DNA of 64,000 nucleotides from Desulfosporosinus youngiae DSM 17734 (GCF_000244895.1 NZ_CM001441.1:2624226-2688225), one strand, 5' to 3'. Positions 34,062 to 43,137 are shown, counted from the first letter of the stretch. A program made the numbers and translations. Notes: generated by a model from the sequence alone, not told the origin.

Positions 34062-34721
34062 TTGAATCAGACCTTATTAACTTGTTTCGGAACCTCATTA
34101 GAGAGAGTAGAAAAGGCGCTTGACTCATTACGGCGTGGTCGGGGAGTCTTGGTCACTGATGACGAACAAAGAGAAAACGAAGGAGATATTTTTTTCGCGG
34201 CCCAGCACTTAAGCGACGAGCAAATGGCTATGTTAATTCGAGAAGGCAGTGGAATCGTTTGTCTGTGCCTGCCTGAGGAAAAGGTTCAGGAGTTAGGATT
34301 ACCCATGATGGTGGAAAACAACACAAGCAGTTATCAAACTCCTTTTACAATTTCTATCGAAGCTGCAGAGGGGGTTACGACGGGCGTGTCGGCTGCTGAC
34401 CGGGTCACGACCGTGAAAGCGGCGATTGCCGATCAAGCGCGTCCGGAGGATCTTCGTCGTCCGGGACATATGTTTCCCTTAAAGGCTAAGCCATTAGGAG
34501 TGCTGGAGCGGCCCGGGCATACGGAAGCGAATGTAGATCTAATGAGACTTGCCGGGTTAAAACCTTATGGTGTATTATGTGAATTAACCAATCCTGATGG
34601 CACTATGGCGCGTCTGCCTGAAATTGTGGCCTTTGCTGAAAAAAACGAGATGCCTGTCGTTACGGTGGATGATATAATCAGCTATCGTAAGGCGAGAGAA
34701 CAGAGGGCGGATATAATTTAA
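34062..34721 (+). CDS. ribB: 3,4-dihydroxy-2-butanone 4-phosphate synthase
   Basis: 219 residues from TTG 34062, 9 nt after GGAGG. Makes the four-carbon riboflavin precursor from ribulose 5-phosphate. Active-site marks: [32 protein letters not shown] and RPGHMFPL plus GHTEANVDL. Monofunctional with no GTP cyclohydrolase II domain, and strikingly like the enterobacterial RibB along its whole length, even the first residues ([11 protein letters not shown]). Firmicutes usually carry a bifunctional RibBA in a rib operon, so this stand-alone copy may be acquired. Confidence 0.95.
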   Translation: MNQTLLTCFGTSLERVEKALDSLRRGRGVLVTDDEQRENEGDIFFAAQHLSDEQMAMLIREGSGIVCLCLPEEKVQELGLPMMVENNTSSYQTPFTISIEAAEGVTTGVSAADRVTTVKAAIADQARPEDLRRPGHMFPLKAKPLGVLERPGHTEANVDLMRLAGLKPYGVLCELTNPDGTMARLPEIVAFAEKNEMPVVTVDDIISYRKAREQRADII

Positions 34722-34740
34722 TTGATTTTAAGAGGATTGA

Positions 34741-34784
34741 AAAATGCCAATACACCCATAAGGGGTTATTGGCATTTTTCTTTT
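34741..34784 (+). terminator. Terminator after ribB
   Basis: AAAATGCCAATA and TATTGGCATTTTT arms followed by CTTTT. Confidence 0.85.
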
Positions 34785-34862
34785 CCAAGACAATTAATTC
34801 CCCCAGCTTATTTTCCACTATTAGGAATAGTGTTAGAATAGTTGATAAAAGGGAGGGATTTT

Positions 34863-35348
34863 ATGAAAATCGCAATAGTTTACTTTAGTAAGACCGGAAA
34901 TACCAAGAAGGTAGCAGATCTTATTGCGGAAGGTGCCAAGAAAGCCGAAAAAGTTGAAGTGAAAGCTATGTCTATTGAAGAAGCCGATTACGAATTTTTA
35001 AACGAAGCAAAAACAATTATCGTCGGTACACCAACCATTGCCGGCACTTTTTCCTGGCAAATTAAGCAATGGCTGGATACATCCAGTAATCCCATGTTTG
35101 CCGGAAAACTAGGGGCTGTTTTTGCAACCGCCAATTATGTAGGGGGCGGAGCGGAAGTCGCAGAACTGGCACTCCTTGCTGAATTGTTGGTTAAAGGGAT
35201 GTTAGTTTATTCGTCGGGTGCGGGAGAAGGTCAGCCTTTTATTCATTATGGCCCTGTGTGTATTAAAGATGGAGATGCAGGTCAAAAAGAAAGAGCAGTA
35301 ATATTTGGCGAACGGGTCGCCAAAAAGACTGCCGAACTGTTTAGGTAA
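34863..35348 (+). CDS. Flavodoxin
   Basis: 161 residues from ATG 34863 behind GGGAGGG. FMN phosphate loop YFSKTGNTKKVADLI at about 7-21 and the second loop GTPTIAGTFSWQIKQWLD at about 57-74. Short-chain type with no cluster-binding Cys. Carries one or two electrons in place of ferredoxin; it sits near ribB, so FMN supply and use are neighbours, although under separate promoters. Confidence 0.88.
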   Translation: MKIAIVYFSKTGNTKKVADLIAEGAKKAEKVEVKAMSIEEADYEFLNEAKTIIVGTPTIAGTFSWQIKQWLDTSSNPMFAGKLGAVFATANYVGGGAEVAELALLAELLVKGMLVYSSGAGEGQPFIHYGPVCIKDGDAGQKERAVIFGERVAKKTAELFR

Positions 35349-35434
35349 CAGGCAAAAACTGCAGTAAAAGGGGATTGGAATGGAATTTATTCCTGCAAAA
35401 AGGAAGAGACCAAGCTTCTTTGATGTTTTAACAC

Positions 35435-35469
35435 GAGGATAGGGTGGCTGGAAAGGCCACCCTATCCTC
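35435..35469. terminator. Hairpin after the flavodoxin gene
   Basis: Perfect 14 bp stem GAGGATAGGGTGGC/GCCACCCTATCCTC with a 7 nt loop; an A-run follows on the plus strand, so the T-run is on the minus strand. Confidence 0.55.
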
Positions 35470-35498
35470 AAAAAAATATTACATAGGAGAGAAAAAGT

Positions 35499-36152
35499 TT
35501 GAAAAGGTATTTTATTTTATTCTTATGGATTTGCAGCTTTACCCTTATTGCTTGTAGCCCAATTTCGCCTGGAGACCCGCAAAATGAGATAACTCAACAA
35601 TGGGAAGGTCAAGTGAAGACTGTAGAATCTTCAAAAGAGATAGTTGACGGTCGATATATATTCTCTTTTGAAATTACGCCTCCAGAGAGAATAAACCGGA
35701 TGGATGTTTGGGTAGACATTTACAAAAAAGGGAACAAAGTCAATCAGATTGATGGAGGAGGCTACACTTTATCTCCGGACAAAACCGCAATGTTAATTAC
35801 GATGGATAGAAATAACGAGAATAGCGAAGAAAATTGGAAATTTTATGGTCTTACTAATCAAAGTAGAGTTGCAATAATAACTTGGCCGGAAAGAGAAGAA
35901 TCAAAATTCTTGGGCACATTTCAACCGAAGACTTCTTTAAAAGAGATTCCTGCAGAAGGTGGAGAACTACTTTTGGGTGAGATTGTTGTTTGGAGTCAAA
36001 AAGGGGGGAACGCTGCAGATATGCCAGAGGCAATGAGCGACTTGGAAAATAATTTAGAAAATGATTTCGAGAAAACTATTGCCGTTTTTGATATGGTCTA
36101 TCTGCTGAAAGGAAGGTTTTCTTTTGACGAGTCTTTTTATGCTAGCTCATGA
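35499..36152 (+). CDS. Hypothetical lipoprotein
   Basis: 217 residues from TTG 35499 behind AGGAGAG. Signal peptide with lipobox TLIAC (Cys19). The outside part is mostly beta-like (RYIFSFEITPPERINRMDVW) with an acidic helical segment (SDLENNLENDFEKTIAVFD) near 182-200. No family recognised. Single gene. Confidence 0.6.
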   Translation: MKRYFILFLWICSFTLIACSPISPGDPQNEITQQWEGQVKTVESSKEIVDGRYIFSFEITPPERINRMDVWVDIYKKGNKVNQIDGGGYTLSPDKTAMLITMDRNNENSEENWKFYGLTNQSRVAIITWPEREESKFLGTFQPKTSLKEIPAEGGELLLGEIVVWSQKGGNAADMPEAMSDLENNLENDFEKTIAVFDMVYLLKGRFSFDESFYASS

Positions 36153-36177
36153 TTGAAGACTTTTCCATGAAAAGCTC

Positions 36178-37224
36178 TTATACACTTAAATCAACATGTT
36201 GAATCGTTCCGGCACTGCCATCTTCTTTAAGAAATAGTCCGGTTTTTTGGATTTGGGCGTTTAATTCGTTGTTGCTGTTCTTTAGGGCAAAGCTGGTATT
36301 GACATTTCCCAGATAGATGGCACCAATTCCCTTTTCGCCCAGAGCCAATAATAAGTCATTACCCTGGGCATCTTTGATCCAAATCCGCAGTTTTTCATAA
36401 ATAGCATCGTTTTCATCAATCCACCCGTTTTTATCCAGATCATATTTGGCCAGATCAGAAAAACCATCCCCGCTGTTAGGACCAAAAAGTTCCCTGCCAT
36501 CGTTGATAATGCCGTCATTATTAAGATCTAAGGCTAAAAAACCGCTGCCAGGTCCGGCAAAGGATATTTGATCCAGTGTTCCGTCCGCATCAATGTCAAA
36601 CTCATACTTCTCCCGGGTAACTGAGGCACTTGCCGAACCATAATTGATAACCAAGGGATCGATTAAAGCCTCTCCGGCACGTATGCTGAGGTTGTTTCGG
36701 GAAATAAACTCTCTGCTCAAATTTAACTGCAAATTCAAATTGATTTCCCGGCCATCTTCCGTTTTGATGGATGCCTGAGCGTTAAAAGACGTACTTTCGG
36801 CTTCATAGTGGGTTGTACTTCGGTTGTAGATAAGACCCCAGCCTGCACTTTGGGGCTGCTGCAATTGCTGAACAGCAATTGTTTTGGGGGCTTGGATGTT
36901 ATCCGGTACTACAAGCTTAAGCTTTTTTCCCGTTAGACTTTTGAAGAGCATTTGGATAAGCTCAATCTTTCGTTTATCTGATTCGCTGAGCTGAAAAAGC
37001 GAATCGGATTCATTGCTGGATTTGCTTACGCTGTTTTCCCCGGACATCTGAAGATATTTAGCTTCTTCAGATAGTTCAACCGTATCAACCTCAAGCTTGG
37101 CAGAGTTAATTTGGCTAAGAGTACCCCCTTGGTTGCTCCATAATTTTAAAGACTCAAAACTGACAGTTGCTTCAGAATAACTGTGCTGACTGCTCATCGC
37201 TACATCTGAGCTTGCTATTTTCAT
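36178..37224 (-). CDS. Calcium-binding VCBS/EF-hand-like protein
   Basis: 348 residues, no signal peptide. N-terminal 90 residues are low in structure. The C-terminal part has three Asp-rich loops: DIDADGTLDQI (about 200-210), DLNNDGIINDGRELFG (about 224-239) and DLDKNGWIDENDAIYEKLRI (about 255-274), which follow the DxDxDG calcium pattern. Proteins of this type are common in sulfate reducers and their Firmicute relatives; role unknown. Monocistronic, convergent to the lipoprotein gene. Confidence 0.7.
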   Translation of the reverse strand: MKIASSDVAMSSQHSYSEATVSFESLKLWSNQGGTLSQINSAKLEVDTVELSEEAKYLQMSGENSVSKSSNESDSLFQLSESDKRKIELIQMLFKSLTGKKLKLVVPDNIQAPKTIAVQQLQQPQSAGWGLIYNRSTTHYEAESTSFNAQASIKTEDGREINLNLQLNLSREFISRNNLSIRAGEALIDPLVINYGSASASVTREKYEFDIDADGTLDQISFAGPGSGFLALDLNNDGIINDGRELFGPNSGDGFSDLAKYDLDKNGWIDENDAIYEKLRIWIKDAQGNDLLLALGEKGIGAIYLGNVNTSFALKNSNNELNAQIQKTGLFLKEDGSAGTIQHVDLSV

Positions 37225-37409
37225 AAAGCCACCTCCATTGTAAAAGTATAAATTTACCTTTCAAGTTATTTATCGGCACACAAGTTCTAAACATTTATAG
37301 TTTCCGGTGATTTCCAAATATTTGACGACATCAAATCACCATTCTTTTCTTCGAAATGCTAGTATTTGACAATTTAATATCTAAAAACAATTCTATAGAC
37401 AAATATTAG

Positions 37410-37438
37410 CAGACATGCTAAGATTAAGCTAATATAAT
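37410..37438 (+). promoter_or_regulatory. Promoter of the cobalamin-riboswitch transcript
   Basis: CAGACA (37410-37415), 17 bp, perfect TATAAT (37433-37438); start at about 37445, the first base of the aptamer stem. Confidence 0.65.
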
Positions 37439-37442
37439 AACA

Positions 37443-37591
37443 TGTATAAGTTTCGCATGAATTAAAAGGGAATCCGGTGTAATTCCGGAGCGAGGCCGTC
37501 ACTGTGAAGGGGAGTTTTGCAGCAATCCACTGGAGTATTCCGGGAAGGGCTGTAAGGCGATGAACCAAGTCAGGAGACCTGCTTATACACA
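37443..37591 (+). ncRNA. Cobalamin riboswitch
   Basis: P1 stem TGTATAAG pairs with CTTATACA. Conserved blocks: AAAAGGGAATCCGGTGTAAT, GCCGTCACTGTGAAGGGGA, CCACTG...GGGAAGG, GGCGATGAACCAAG and the B12 box AGTCAGGAGACCTGC. It precedes the ABC import operon, so that operon should fall silent when cobalamin is plentiful. Confidence 0.95.
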
Positions 37592-37596
37592 TATTA

Positions 37597-37716
37597 ATGA
37601 ACGCCTACGGTATCTGGGCCGCTCATTTGGTGGATTTCTCATGGGCTAATGGTCTATCCTTTGCCTTTAGTGACATGGTTTCCCGGATTAGCAGCATAAA
37701 CTCAAAGCAGCCGTAA
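37597..37716 (+). CDS. Short ORF inside the riboswitch leader
   Basis: 39 codons from ATG 37597 (MNAYGIWAAHLVDFSWANGL) to TAA 37714, which lies in the loop of the terminator. No clear ribosome site before it. It may be a leader peptide, a cut-down gene once controlled by the riboswitch, or chance. Confidence 0.35.
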   Translation: MNAYGIWAAHLVDFSWANGLSFAFSDMVSRISSINSKQP

Positions 37717-37732
37717 CAGGCTGCTTTTTTAT
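37704..37732 (+). terminator. Terminator of the cobalamin riboswitch
   Basis: AAAGCAGCC and GGCTGCTTTTTT arms with a 6 nt loop, 112 nt after the aptamer. Confidence 0.88.
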
Positions 37733-37756
37733 ACTGTCAGAAAGTATAACTTTTCG

Positions 37757-37850
37757 TTGTATACTTTCTAAGCATAAGTGCAACCAGCGACTTCGCCTCA
37801 TTCGCAAGCATGCGTTTAAAGCTCGGCGAAGCCGGGTTTTCTTTATATGA
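37757..37850 (+). repeat. Dispersed intergenic repeat, copy 1
   Basis: TATACTTTCT, AAGCATA, GTGCAAC and a GC-rich stem ending GGGTTTTCT occur in the same order on the minus strand at about 50543-50433. The sequence between the anchors differs, as in a structured element whose stems vary. Confidence 0.5.
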
Positions 37851-37903
37851 TCAGCAGCAGGTATTGCCGGGCAGGCAGGCCATAGGGCTGAGATGATTGA
37901 GAG

Positions 37904-38851
37904 GTGATACATATTAGCTTGCTGAAATTGACCAAGCGGTTCTTCCAAATGGTGATTGTATTGTTTTTTGTAAGTTTTTTCACTTTTTTGCTCACATATC
38001 TGGCCCCGGGGGATCCGGCCAGTGCTATGTTTGCAGCCAGCGGCATTGTGCCTAGCGAGGATATGCTGAAGGCGGCCAGACATTCGATGGGGTTGGACAA
38101 ACCTTTTGTCCTGCAGTATACTTCATGGCTGACAAACTGTCTGGCAGGCGATTTCGGGACATCCTTTTCGAAGAAAACACCTGTGGCGGCACTGTTGAGC
38201 CAGCGGCTTTGGCCCACTCTCAAGCTGGCGTTGTTTTCCCTCGTTCTCATGCTGGCTCTCTCCCTGCCGGCCGGTATTGTCTCGGCTGTTCGGCAAAACA
38301 AATTCACGGACTATCTGTTCCGCGGATTTTCTTTTGTCGGAATATCCATGCCGGGATTTTGGATCGGACTGCTTCTCTTGTACATATTTGCCCTTAAACT
38401 CAACCTTTTGCCGGTGATATCAACCACGGCAGGTTGGAAAAGGCTGGTTTTGCCGGGGGTTACCCTGGCTATCGCCATGGCCTCGAAATACTCCCGCCAG
38501 GTCAGAGCTGCGGTTTTAGAAGAGCTGCAGCAGGATTACGTCGTAGGTGCGAAAGCAAGAGGCATCAAACCCTCTGTGATAATGATCCGGCACGTTTTGC
38601 CCAATGCCTTATTGCCCCTGGTAACCATGCTGGGCCTTTCCCTTGGCTCCCTTCTGGGCGGGACCGCAGTGGTGGAGATTGTTTTCGCCTATCCGGGCCT
38701 TGGCAATCTGGCAGTAAATGCCGTCGGCGCGCGGGATTATCCATTAATTCAGGGCATTGTGCTGTGGATCGCCATGATTTATATGGTCATCAATTTACTG
38801 GTTGATTTGTCCTACAGCCTGATTGACCCCCGAATACGGAAGGAGGCATAA
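37904..38851 (+). CDS. ABC transporter permease, DppB/NikB type
   Basis: 315 residues from GTG 37904, or 310 from TTG 37919, which has better spacing from GAGAGGTGA. Six membrane segments. The N-terminal signature APGDPASAMF, the DFGTSF block and the cytoplasmic EAA loop VLEELQQDYVVGAKARGIKP (about 206-225) define the peptide/nickel permease family. First gene of a seven-gene run behind the cobalamin riboswitch. Works with the next permease, two ATPases and a lipoprotein receptor. Confidence 0.9.
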   Translation: MIHISLLKLTKRFFQMVIVLFFVSFFTFLLTYLAPGDPASAMFAASGIVPSEDMLKAARHSMGLDKPFVLQYTSWLTNCLAGDFGTSFSKKTPVAALLSQRLWPTLKLALFSLVLMLALSLPAGIVSAVRQNKFTDYLFRGFSFVGISMPGFWIGLLLLYIFALKLNLLPVISTTAGWKRLVLPGVTLAIAMASKYSRQVRAAVLEELQQDYVVGAKARGIKPSVIMIRHVLPNALLPLVTMLGLSLGSLLGGTAVVEIVFAYPGLGNLAVNAVGARDYPLIQGIVLWIAMIYMVINLLVDLSYSLIDPRIRKEA

Positions 38852-38854
38852 GCC

Positions 38855-39754
38855 ATAAAGACTTTCCTTGACTTTGTGAAAAAACACAGAAGTTTCATGG
38901 CATTTGCCTTCCTGGCGGTGCTGATCGGATTCATAGCGCTCTTTGCGCCCCTTATTGCCACTCATGACCCCTTAGAGGCAGTTCTGCAGGATGCTTTGCA
39001 GCTGCCCGGCGCGGAGCACTGGTTCGGTACGGACGCCCTGGGGCGGGATGTATTCTCCCGGGTTGTTTTTGGCGCGAGAACCTCAGTGGTGAGTGCTCTG
39101 ACGCTGGTCACAGTCATTCTGGTATGCGGTACGCTGCTCGGAATTGTGGCCGGTTTCTTCGGCAGAACCGTGGACGCTGTGATTATGCGGTTGGCCGACA
39201 GTATGCTGGCTTTTCCCGATCTTGTGCTGGCTATGGCGATTGCCGGTATTTTAGGACCCAATATGATAAACTCCATTGCCGCTATCGCTGTTGTCAGTTG
39301 GACAAAATACGCGCGCTTGGCGCGCAGTCTGGTTCTGAAAATAAAGAATTGCGACTATATCACCGCCGCACGCATGACAGGCACGAAAAACAGATATATC
39401 CTCTGGCGGTATATGCTGCCCAATGCCCTGCCGACAATGGTGATTACCGCCGCTACGGATATCGGGGCGATGATGCTTGCTTTAGCCTCCCTGTCCTTCC
39501 TGGGATTCGGCGTCCAGCCGCCCACGCCGGAGTGGGGCTATATGCTCAGTGAGGGCCGGCAGTATTTCCAGTCGTCTCCCTGGCTGCTGTGGTGTCCCGG
39601 AGCGGCGATGTTTATAGTAGTGGTAGTGTTCAACCTCCTGGGGGACAGCCTGCGCGATATTCTGGACCCCAAACAGGAGCAGACCCTCTCAGGGCGCCCG
39701 GAGGATGAAGCCGGGGTTCTCCGCAGCAATGCTACAGTTAACCAATTATCATAA
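38855..39754 (+). CDS. ABC transporter permease, DppC/NikC type, apparent ATA start
   Basis: About 299 residues if read from ATA 38855, which stands 8 nt after AAGGAGG and gives (M)KTFLDFVKKHRSFMAFAFLA, a normal DppC start. The first standard start, GTG 38876, has no ribosome site. Six membrane segments; marks are HWFGTDALGRDVFSRVVFGA, the EAA loop DYITAARMTGTKNRYILWRY, and SFLGFGVQPPTPEWG. The second half of the importer pore. The last 24 residues are an extra hydrophilic tail. Confidence 0.85.
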   Translation: MKTFLDFVKKHRSFMAFAFLAVLIGFIALFAPLIATHDPLEAVLQDALQLPGAEHWFGTDALGRDVFSRVVFGARTSVVSALTLVTVILVCGTLLGIVAGFFGRTVDAVIMRLADSMLAFPDLVLAMAIAGILGPNMINSIAAIAVVSWTKYARLARSLVLKIKNCDYITAARMTGTKNRYILWRYMLPNALPTMVITAATDIGAMMLALASLSFLGFGVQPPTPEWGYMLSEGRQYFQSSPWLLWCPGAAMFIVVVVFNLLGDSLRDILDPKQEQTLSGRPEDEAGVLRSNATVNQLS

Positions 39755-39776
39755 TAATTTGAAAGGGGTCAAACAT

Positions 39777-41366
39777 ATGAAAAAGAGAAAAGGGTTCATT
39801 CTATTCGTCACTATCTGCCTTGCGCTGTCCATGCTCGCCGGCTGCGGCAGCAATCCGGGCACAGCCGGCCCGGCAAGTTCTTCGTCGGGAAAAACACAGT
39901 TGAATGTCGCCACTGAACTGATGTCCGCCACATTGGAGCCTTCCCTGAACTGGGACGGTTGGTTTGTGATGCGCTGGGGTGCGGGTGAAACCCTGATCCG
40001 CTATGATGAAAACGGGAACTTTGCCCCATGGCTGGCGGAAAGCTGGGAAGTAGCTGCCGACAACCTCACCTGGACGTTCAAAATACGCGACGGCGTGAAA
40101 TTCTCAAATGGCAAAGACATGAAAGCAAGTGATGTAGTGAAATCCATCGAGCGCCTCTTCAAGCTGGAAGATCCCGCCAATGGCGGGGCGGGGAACCCCC
40201 AGGGGCACTTCACTTATTCCTCCATTGCAGCAGATGACGCTGCGGGGACGGTAACCATCGTCACTAAAAAGCCGGTTCCCGATATGCCGGGATGCCTGGC
40301 TTATCCCTGGACAATGGTGATTGATGTGGAGGGCTCCGCTCAACGGAAGGTTCAGCTGGAGGGTCCTATTTGCACCGGTCCCTACGCTTTCGTTTCCTTT
40401 ACTCAGGACAACGATGTGCAGATGGTGCGCAACGAGCATTACTGGGATGGGGAAGTCCCTTTTAAAACCGTCAATATCATGCAGGCGAAAGAGCCCTCCA
40501 CCCGTACCATGGCCCTGCAGGACGGCAGTGTGGATCTGGCCCTCAACATTCCTGCCTCTGACCGGGATCTCCTTCTGAAGGCAGGCGGCTTCACAGTCAA
40601 CGAAGTAGCCGGTTCCCGCATAGGCTATGCCCACATCAACATGGAGGGCATTATGGGCAACGACGCCTTGCGGCAGGCCGTGATGATGGCCATTGACGGC
40701 AAAACCATTGCCGATGTAACTACCAGCGGCTCCTATACCTACGGTTACGCTGCCGTTCCATCCAGTCTGGACTTCGGCTACGATGAACTTAAATATCAAT
40801 TCAGTTATGATCCGGAGAAGGCTAAAAAAGTTCTGGATCAGGCGGGTATTGTGGATTCCGATGGCGACGGCTACAGGGATCTGAAGGGGCAGGCCATTAA
40901 TCTGGATTACAAGGTAACCGCCAACCGGCAGATGGATAAAATTGCCCAGGCTCAAGCTGCGCAATTAAACGTCATCGGCATCAAGTGCACCGTGCAGCTC
41001 ACCGAAACACAAGCCGATGTTTTGAACCACCATACCTTTGATCTCTGCACCAGCAATGAGGTGACCACTCAGACCGGTGATCCCGCCAAGTACCTGAAGC
41101 ACTGGTATTCCAAGAGTGACGACAACTACGCCAATTATAAAAACAGTCAATACGACGCACTCTACGAAGCCTTGGAGAGCGAATTTGATCCTGAGGCCAG
41201 AAAGAATTATATGGTGCAAATGCAGCAGATCCTGCTGGATGACGCCGCCGTCCTTGTCTACGGCTACTTTAATTACAATATGTGCACCGCCGATACCCTC
41301 ACCGGAATCAATGTATCCCCAAATGATTTTTACTGGGTGACCAAGGATATTAAATTTAACAAATAG
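39777..41366 (+). CDS. ABC substrate-binding lipoprotein, family 5 (NikA/DppA-like)
   Basis: 529 residues from ATG 39777. Signal peptide with lipobox MLAGC (Cys21) anchors it outside. Family-5 marks: LAESWEVAADNLTWTFKIRD, GVKFSNGKDMKASDVVKSIE, GPICTGPYAFVSF and RNEHYWDGEVPFKTVNI. It is the receptor that sets the cargo. Residues near the pocket do not settle whether this is a peptide, nickel, cobalt or metal-chelate binder; the cobalamin riboswitch points to cobalt or a cobalt complex (inference). Confidence 0.9.
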   Translation: MKKRKGFILFVTICLALSMLAGCGSNPGTAGPASSSSGKTQLNVATELMSATLEPSLNWDGWFVMRWGAGETLIRYDENGNFAPWLAESWEVAADNLTWTFKIRDGVKFSNGKDMKASDVVKSIERLFKLEDPANGGAGNPQGHFTYSSIAADDAAGTVTIVTKKPVPDMPGCLAYPWTMVIDVEGSAQRKVQLEGPICTGPYAFVSFTQDNDVQMVRNEHYWDGEVPFKTVNIMQAKEPSTRTMALQDGSVDLALNIPASDRDLLLKAGGFTVNEVAGSRIGYAHINMEGIMGNDALRQAVMMAIDGKTIADVTTSGSYTYGYAAVPSSLDFGYDELKYQFSYDPEKAKKVLDQAGIVDSDGDGYRDLKGQAINLDYKVTANRQMDKIAQAQAAQLNVIGIKCTVQLTETQADVLNHHTFDLCTSNEVTTQTGDPAKYLKHWYSKSDDNYANYKNSQYDALYEALESEFDPEARKNYMVQMQQILLDDAAVLVYGYFNYNMCTADTLTGINVSPNDFYWVTKDIKFNK

Positions 41367-41382
41367 ACTGTAGGAGGCCGCC

Positions 41383-42171
41383 ATGCTTGAAATCAAAGAT
41401 CTCACCATCCAATACGGTTCCGCCGCCCCGGCGGTAGCGCATTTCAACCTCAGCATGCAGCCGGGTGAGATCCTAGCCATTGTGGGGGAAAGCGGAAGCG
41501 GGAAGACATCGGTTATTCGTGCGGTCATGGGACTCCTCCCTCACAGCGGTTTTGCCGCCCGGGGCGACATCCTCTTTGAAGGGCGCTCCATCTTATCTCT
41601 GAACGAAGAGGAATTGAGGATACTCTGCGGTACCCAGATCTCCATGATCTTCCAGGATTCGGGAATGATGATCAATCCCATCCGCCGCATCGGCCCCCAG
41701 TATGTGGAGTATATCCGGATGCATGAAGCCAGTACCAAAAAACAAGCCTATGGGAAAGCCGTCCATATGTTGGGGCAGATGCGTCTGCCTGATAGCGACA
41801 ACATCATGGAGAGCTACCCTTTCCAACTCAGCGGCGGCATGCGGCAGCGGGTAGGCATTGCCATGGCCATGACTTTCCAGCCCAAGCTGCTTTTGGCGGA
41901 TGAGCCGACCAGCGCTCTGGATGTGACAACTCAGGCGCAAATCGTCCGCCAAATGATGGAATTGCGGCAGCGCTATCATACCAGCATCATTTTAGTTACC
42001 CACAACCTGGGGGTTGCGGCTTATATGGCAGACCGGATTCTTGTAATGAAAAACGGCCTGATTGTAGACGAGGGGACCCGGGAGCAGATTCTTCGCCGGC
42101 CGCAAGACGAGTATACTAAAGGATTGCTTGCTGCCGTTCCGGTGTTGGAGGGAGAAATGTATGTTTCGTAA
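41383..42171 (+). CDS. ABC transporter ATP-binding protein, DppD/NikD type
   Basis: 262 residues. Walker [18 protein letters not shown] at about 34-50, Q-loop [12 protein letters not shown], signature [16 protein letters not shown], Walker [14 protein letters not shown] and H-loop VTHNLGV. It lacks the C-terminal oligopeptide-type Cys tail, which is on its partner. The 3' end overlaps the next ATPase gene by 11 bp, so they are made together and form a heterodimer. Confidence 0.92.
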   Translation: MLEIKDLTIQYGSAAPAVAHFNLSMQPGEILAIVGESGSGKTSVIRAVMGLLPHSGFAARGDILFEGRSILSLNEEELRILCGTQISMIFQDSGMMINPIRRIGPQYVEYIRMHEASTKKQAYGKAVHMLGQMRLPDSDNIMESYPFQLSGGMRQRVGIAMAMTFQPKLLLADEPTSALDVTTQAQIVRQMMELRQRYHTSIILVTHNLGVAAYMADRILVMKNGLIVDEGTREQILRRPQDEYTKGLLAAVPVLEGEMYVS

Positions 42172-43120
42172 GGCAGACCCTATTCTGGAAGCCAAAAATG
42201 TCAGTCGTGTTTTCCCCGCTTCCGGAGGGCGTCGGCTGTATGCGAACAGCGATGTGAATTTGACTTTGTACAGGGGCAGGACCCTGGGGATTGCCGGGGA
42301 GAGCGGATGCGGGAAAAGCACTATGGCCCGCATGCTTGCCCAGCTGGACAAACCCACCAAGGGCGAAATACGATTTAAGGGCAAAGACATCACGCATCTG
42401 CGGGGAGAAGCTCTGCGCCAGACCCGCAGGCATATCCAGATGGTCTTTCAGGACCCGGCAGCGGCTTTTAGCCCTAAGATGAAAGTTAAAGACATCCTGT
42501 GCGAACCCTTGCTGAACTTCGGTATTATTTCTAAAAAAGAAACGGAGGCAGCGGCCGTCCGGCTTTTGGAAATGGTGGAGCTCCCGGGTGATTTTAGCCA
42601 TCGTTATGCTCACAGCATGAGCGGCGGACAGAGGCAGCGCGTCGGGATTGCCCGTGCCCTGGCTTTGGAGCCGGAAATTCTGATTTGCGACGAAGCGACC
42701 TCGGCACTGGACGTGTCCGTTCAAAGGAACATTATTGACCTCTTAGTCAAATTGCAGCAGGAACGGAACCTGACCATTGCCTTTATCTGCCATGATGTCT
42801 CTCTGGTTCGTTCCATGTCCCATCAGATTGCCATCATGTATCTCGGCCATGTGGTTGAGCTGATTCCCGGAAAGCTTGTGGGCAAATGCGCTATGCATCC
42901 TTATACCCAGGTACTGATCAATGCCATTTTTTCTCTCAATATGGACTTTTCCAAGCCTATTCAGAGCGTTGATTCGGACGCGCCCAGTCCATTGGATCTA
43001 CCCGCCGGATGTCCCTTTCAAAACCGGTGCGGTCACTGTATGAAAATTTGCCGGGAGACAAAGCCTGTTTTGCGGGAAACAGCACCCGGACATCAAATAG
43101 CTTGTCATTTATATAGATGA
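42161..43120 (+). CDS. ABC transporter ATP-binding protein, DppF/NikE type with FeS-like tail
   Basis: 319 residues from ATG 42161 behind GGAGGGAG. Walker A GESGCGKSTMARML, signature SMSGGQRQRVGIARAL, Walker B ILICDEATSALDV. The C-terminal oligopeptide/dipeptide tail (about 235-319) ends with a four-Cys set, CPFQNRCGHCMKIC, then a last Cys (IACHLYR); in Dpp/Opp ATPases these Cys can hold a 4Fe-4S cluster. Partner of the preceding ATPase. Confidence 0.9.
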   Translation: MFRKADPILEAKNVSRVFPASGGRRLYANSDVNLTLYRGRTLGIAGESGCGKSTMARMLAQLDKPTKGEIRFKGKDITHLRGEALRQTRRHIQMVFQDPAAAFSPKMKVKDILCEPLLNFGIISKKETEAAAVRLLEMVELPGDFSHRYAHSMSGGQRQRVGIARALALEPEILICDEATSALDVSVQRNIIDLLVKLQQERNLTIAFICHDVSLVRSMSHQIAIMYLGHVVELIPGKLVGKCAMHPYTQVLINAIFSLNMDFSKPIQSVDSDAPSPLDLPAGCPFQNRCGHCMKICRETKPVLRETAPGHQIACHLYR

Positions 43121-43137
43121 TATCTGGAGGTAATCAA

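Larger units (their letters stand above)
37225..37903. other. Regulatory stretch before the Nik/Opp operon
   Basis: 37225-37400 shows nothing firm. Then come a promoter (37410-37438), cobalamin aptamer, short ORF, terminator, hairpin AGAAAGTATA/TATACTTTCT (37739-37769) and a GC-rich hairpin CTTCGCC/GGCGAAG (about 37791-37830) with GTTTTCTTT after it, which may be a second stop signal. Confidence 0.6.

Noticed and set aside
37687-38307. Minus-strand frames of 131 and 154 codons near the riboswitch
   Set aside because: They cross the terminator and the permease start and lack ribosome sites.
40104-40964. Minus-strand frame of 286 codons opposite the receptor gene
   Set aside because: Shadow of the family-5 binding protein, whose signal peptide and family motifs are clear on the plus strand.
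42116-42724. Minus-strand frame of 202 codons
   Set aside because: Runs against two overlapping ABC ATPase genes; no start context.
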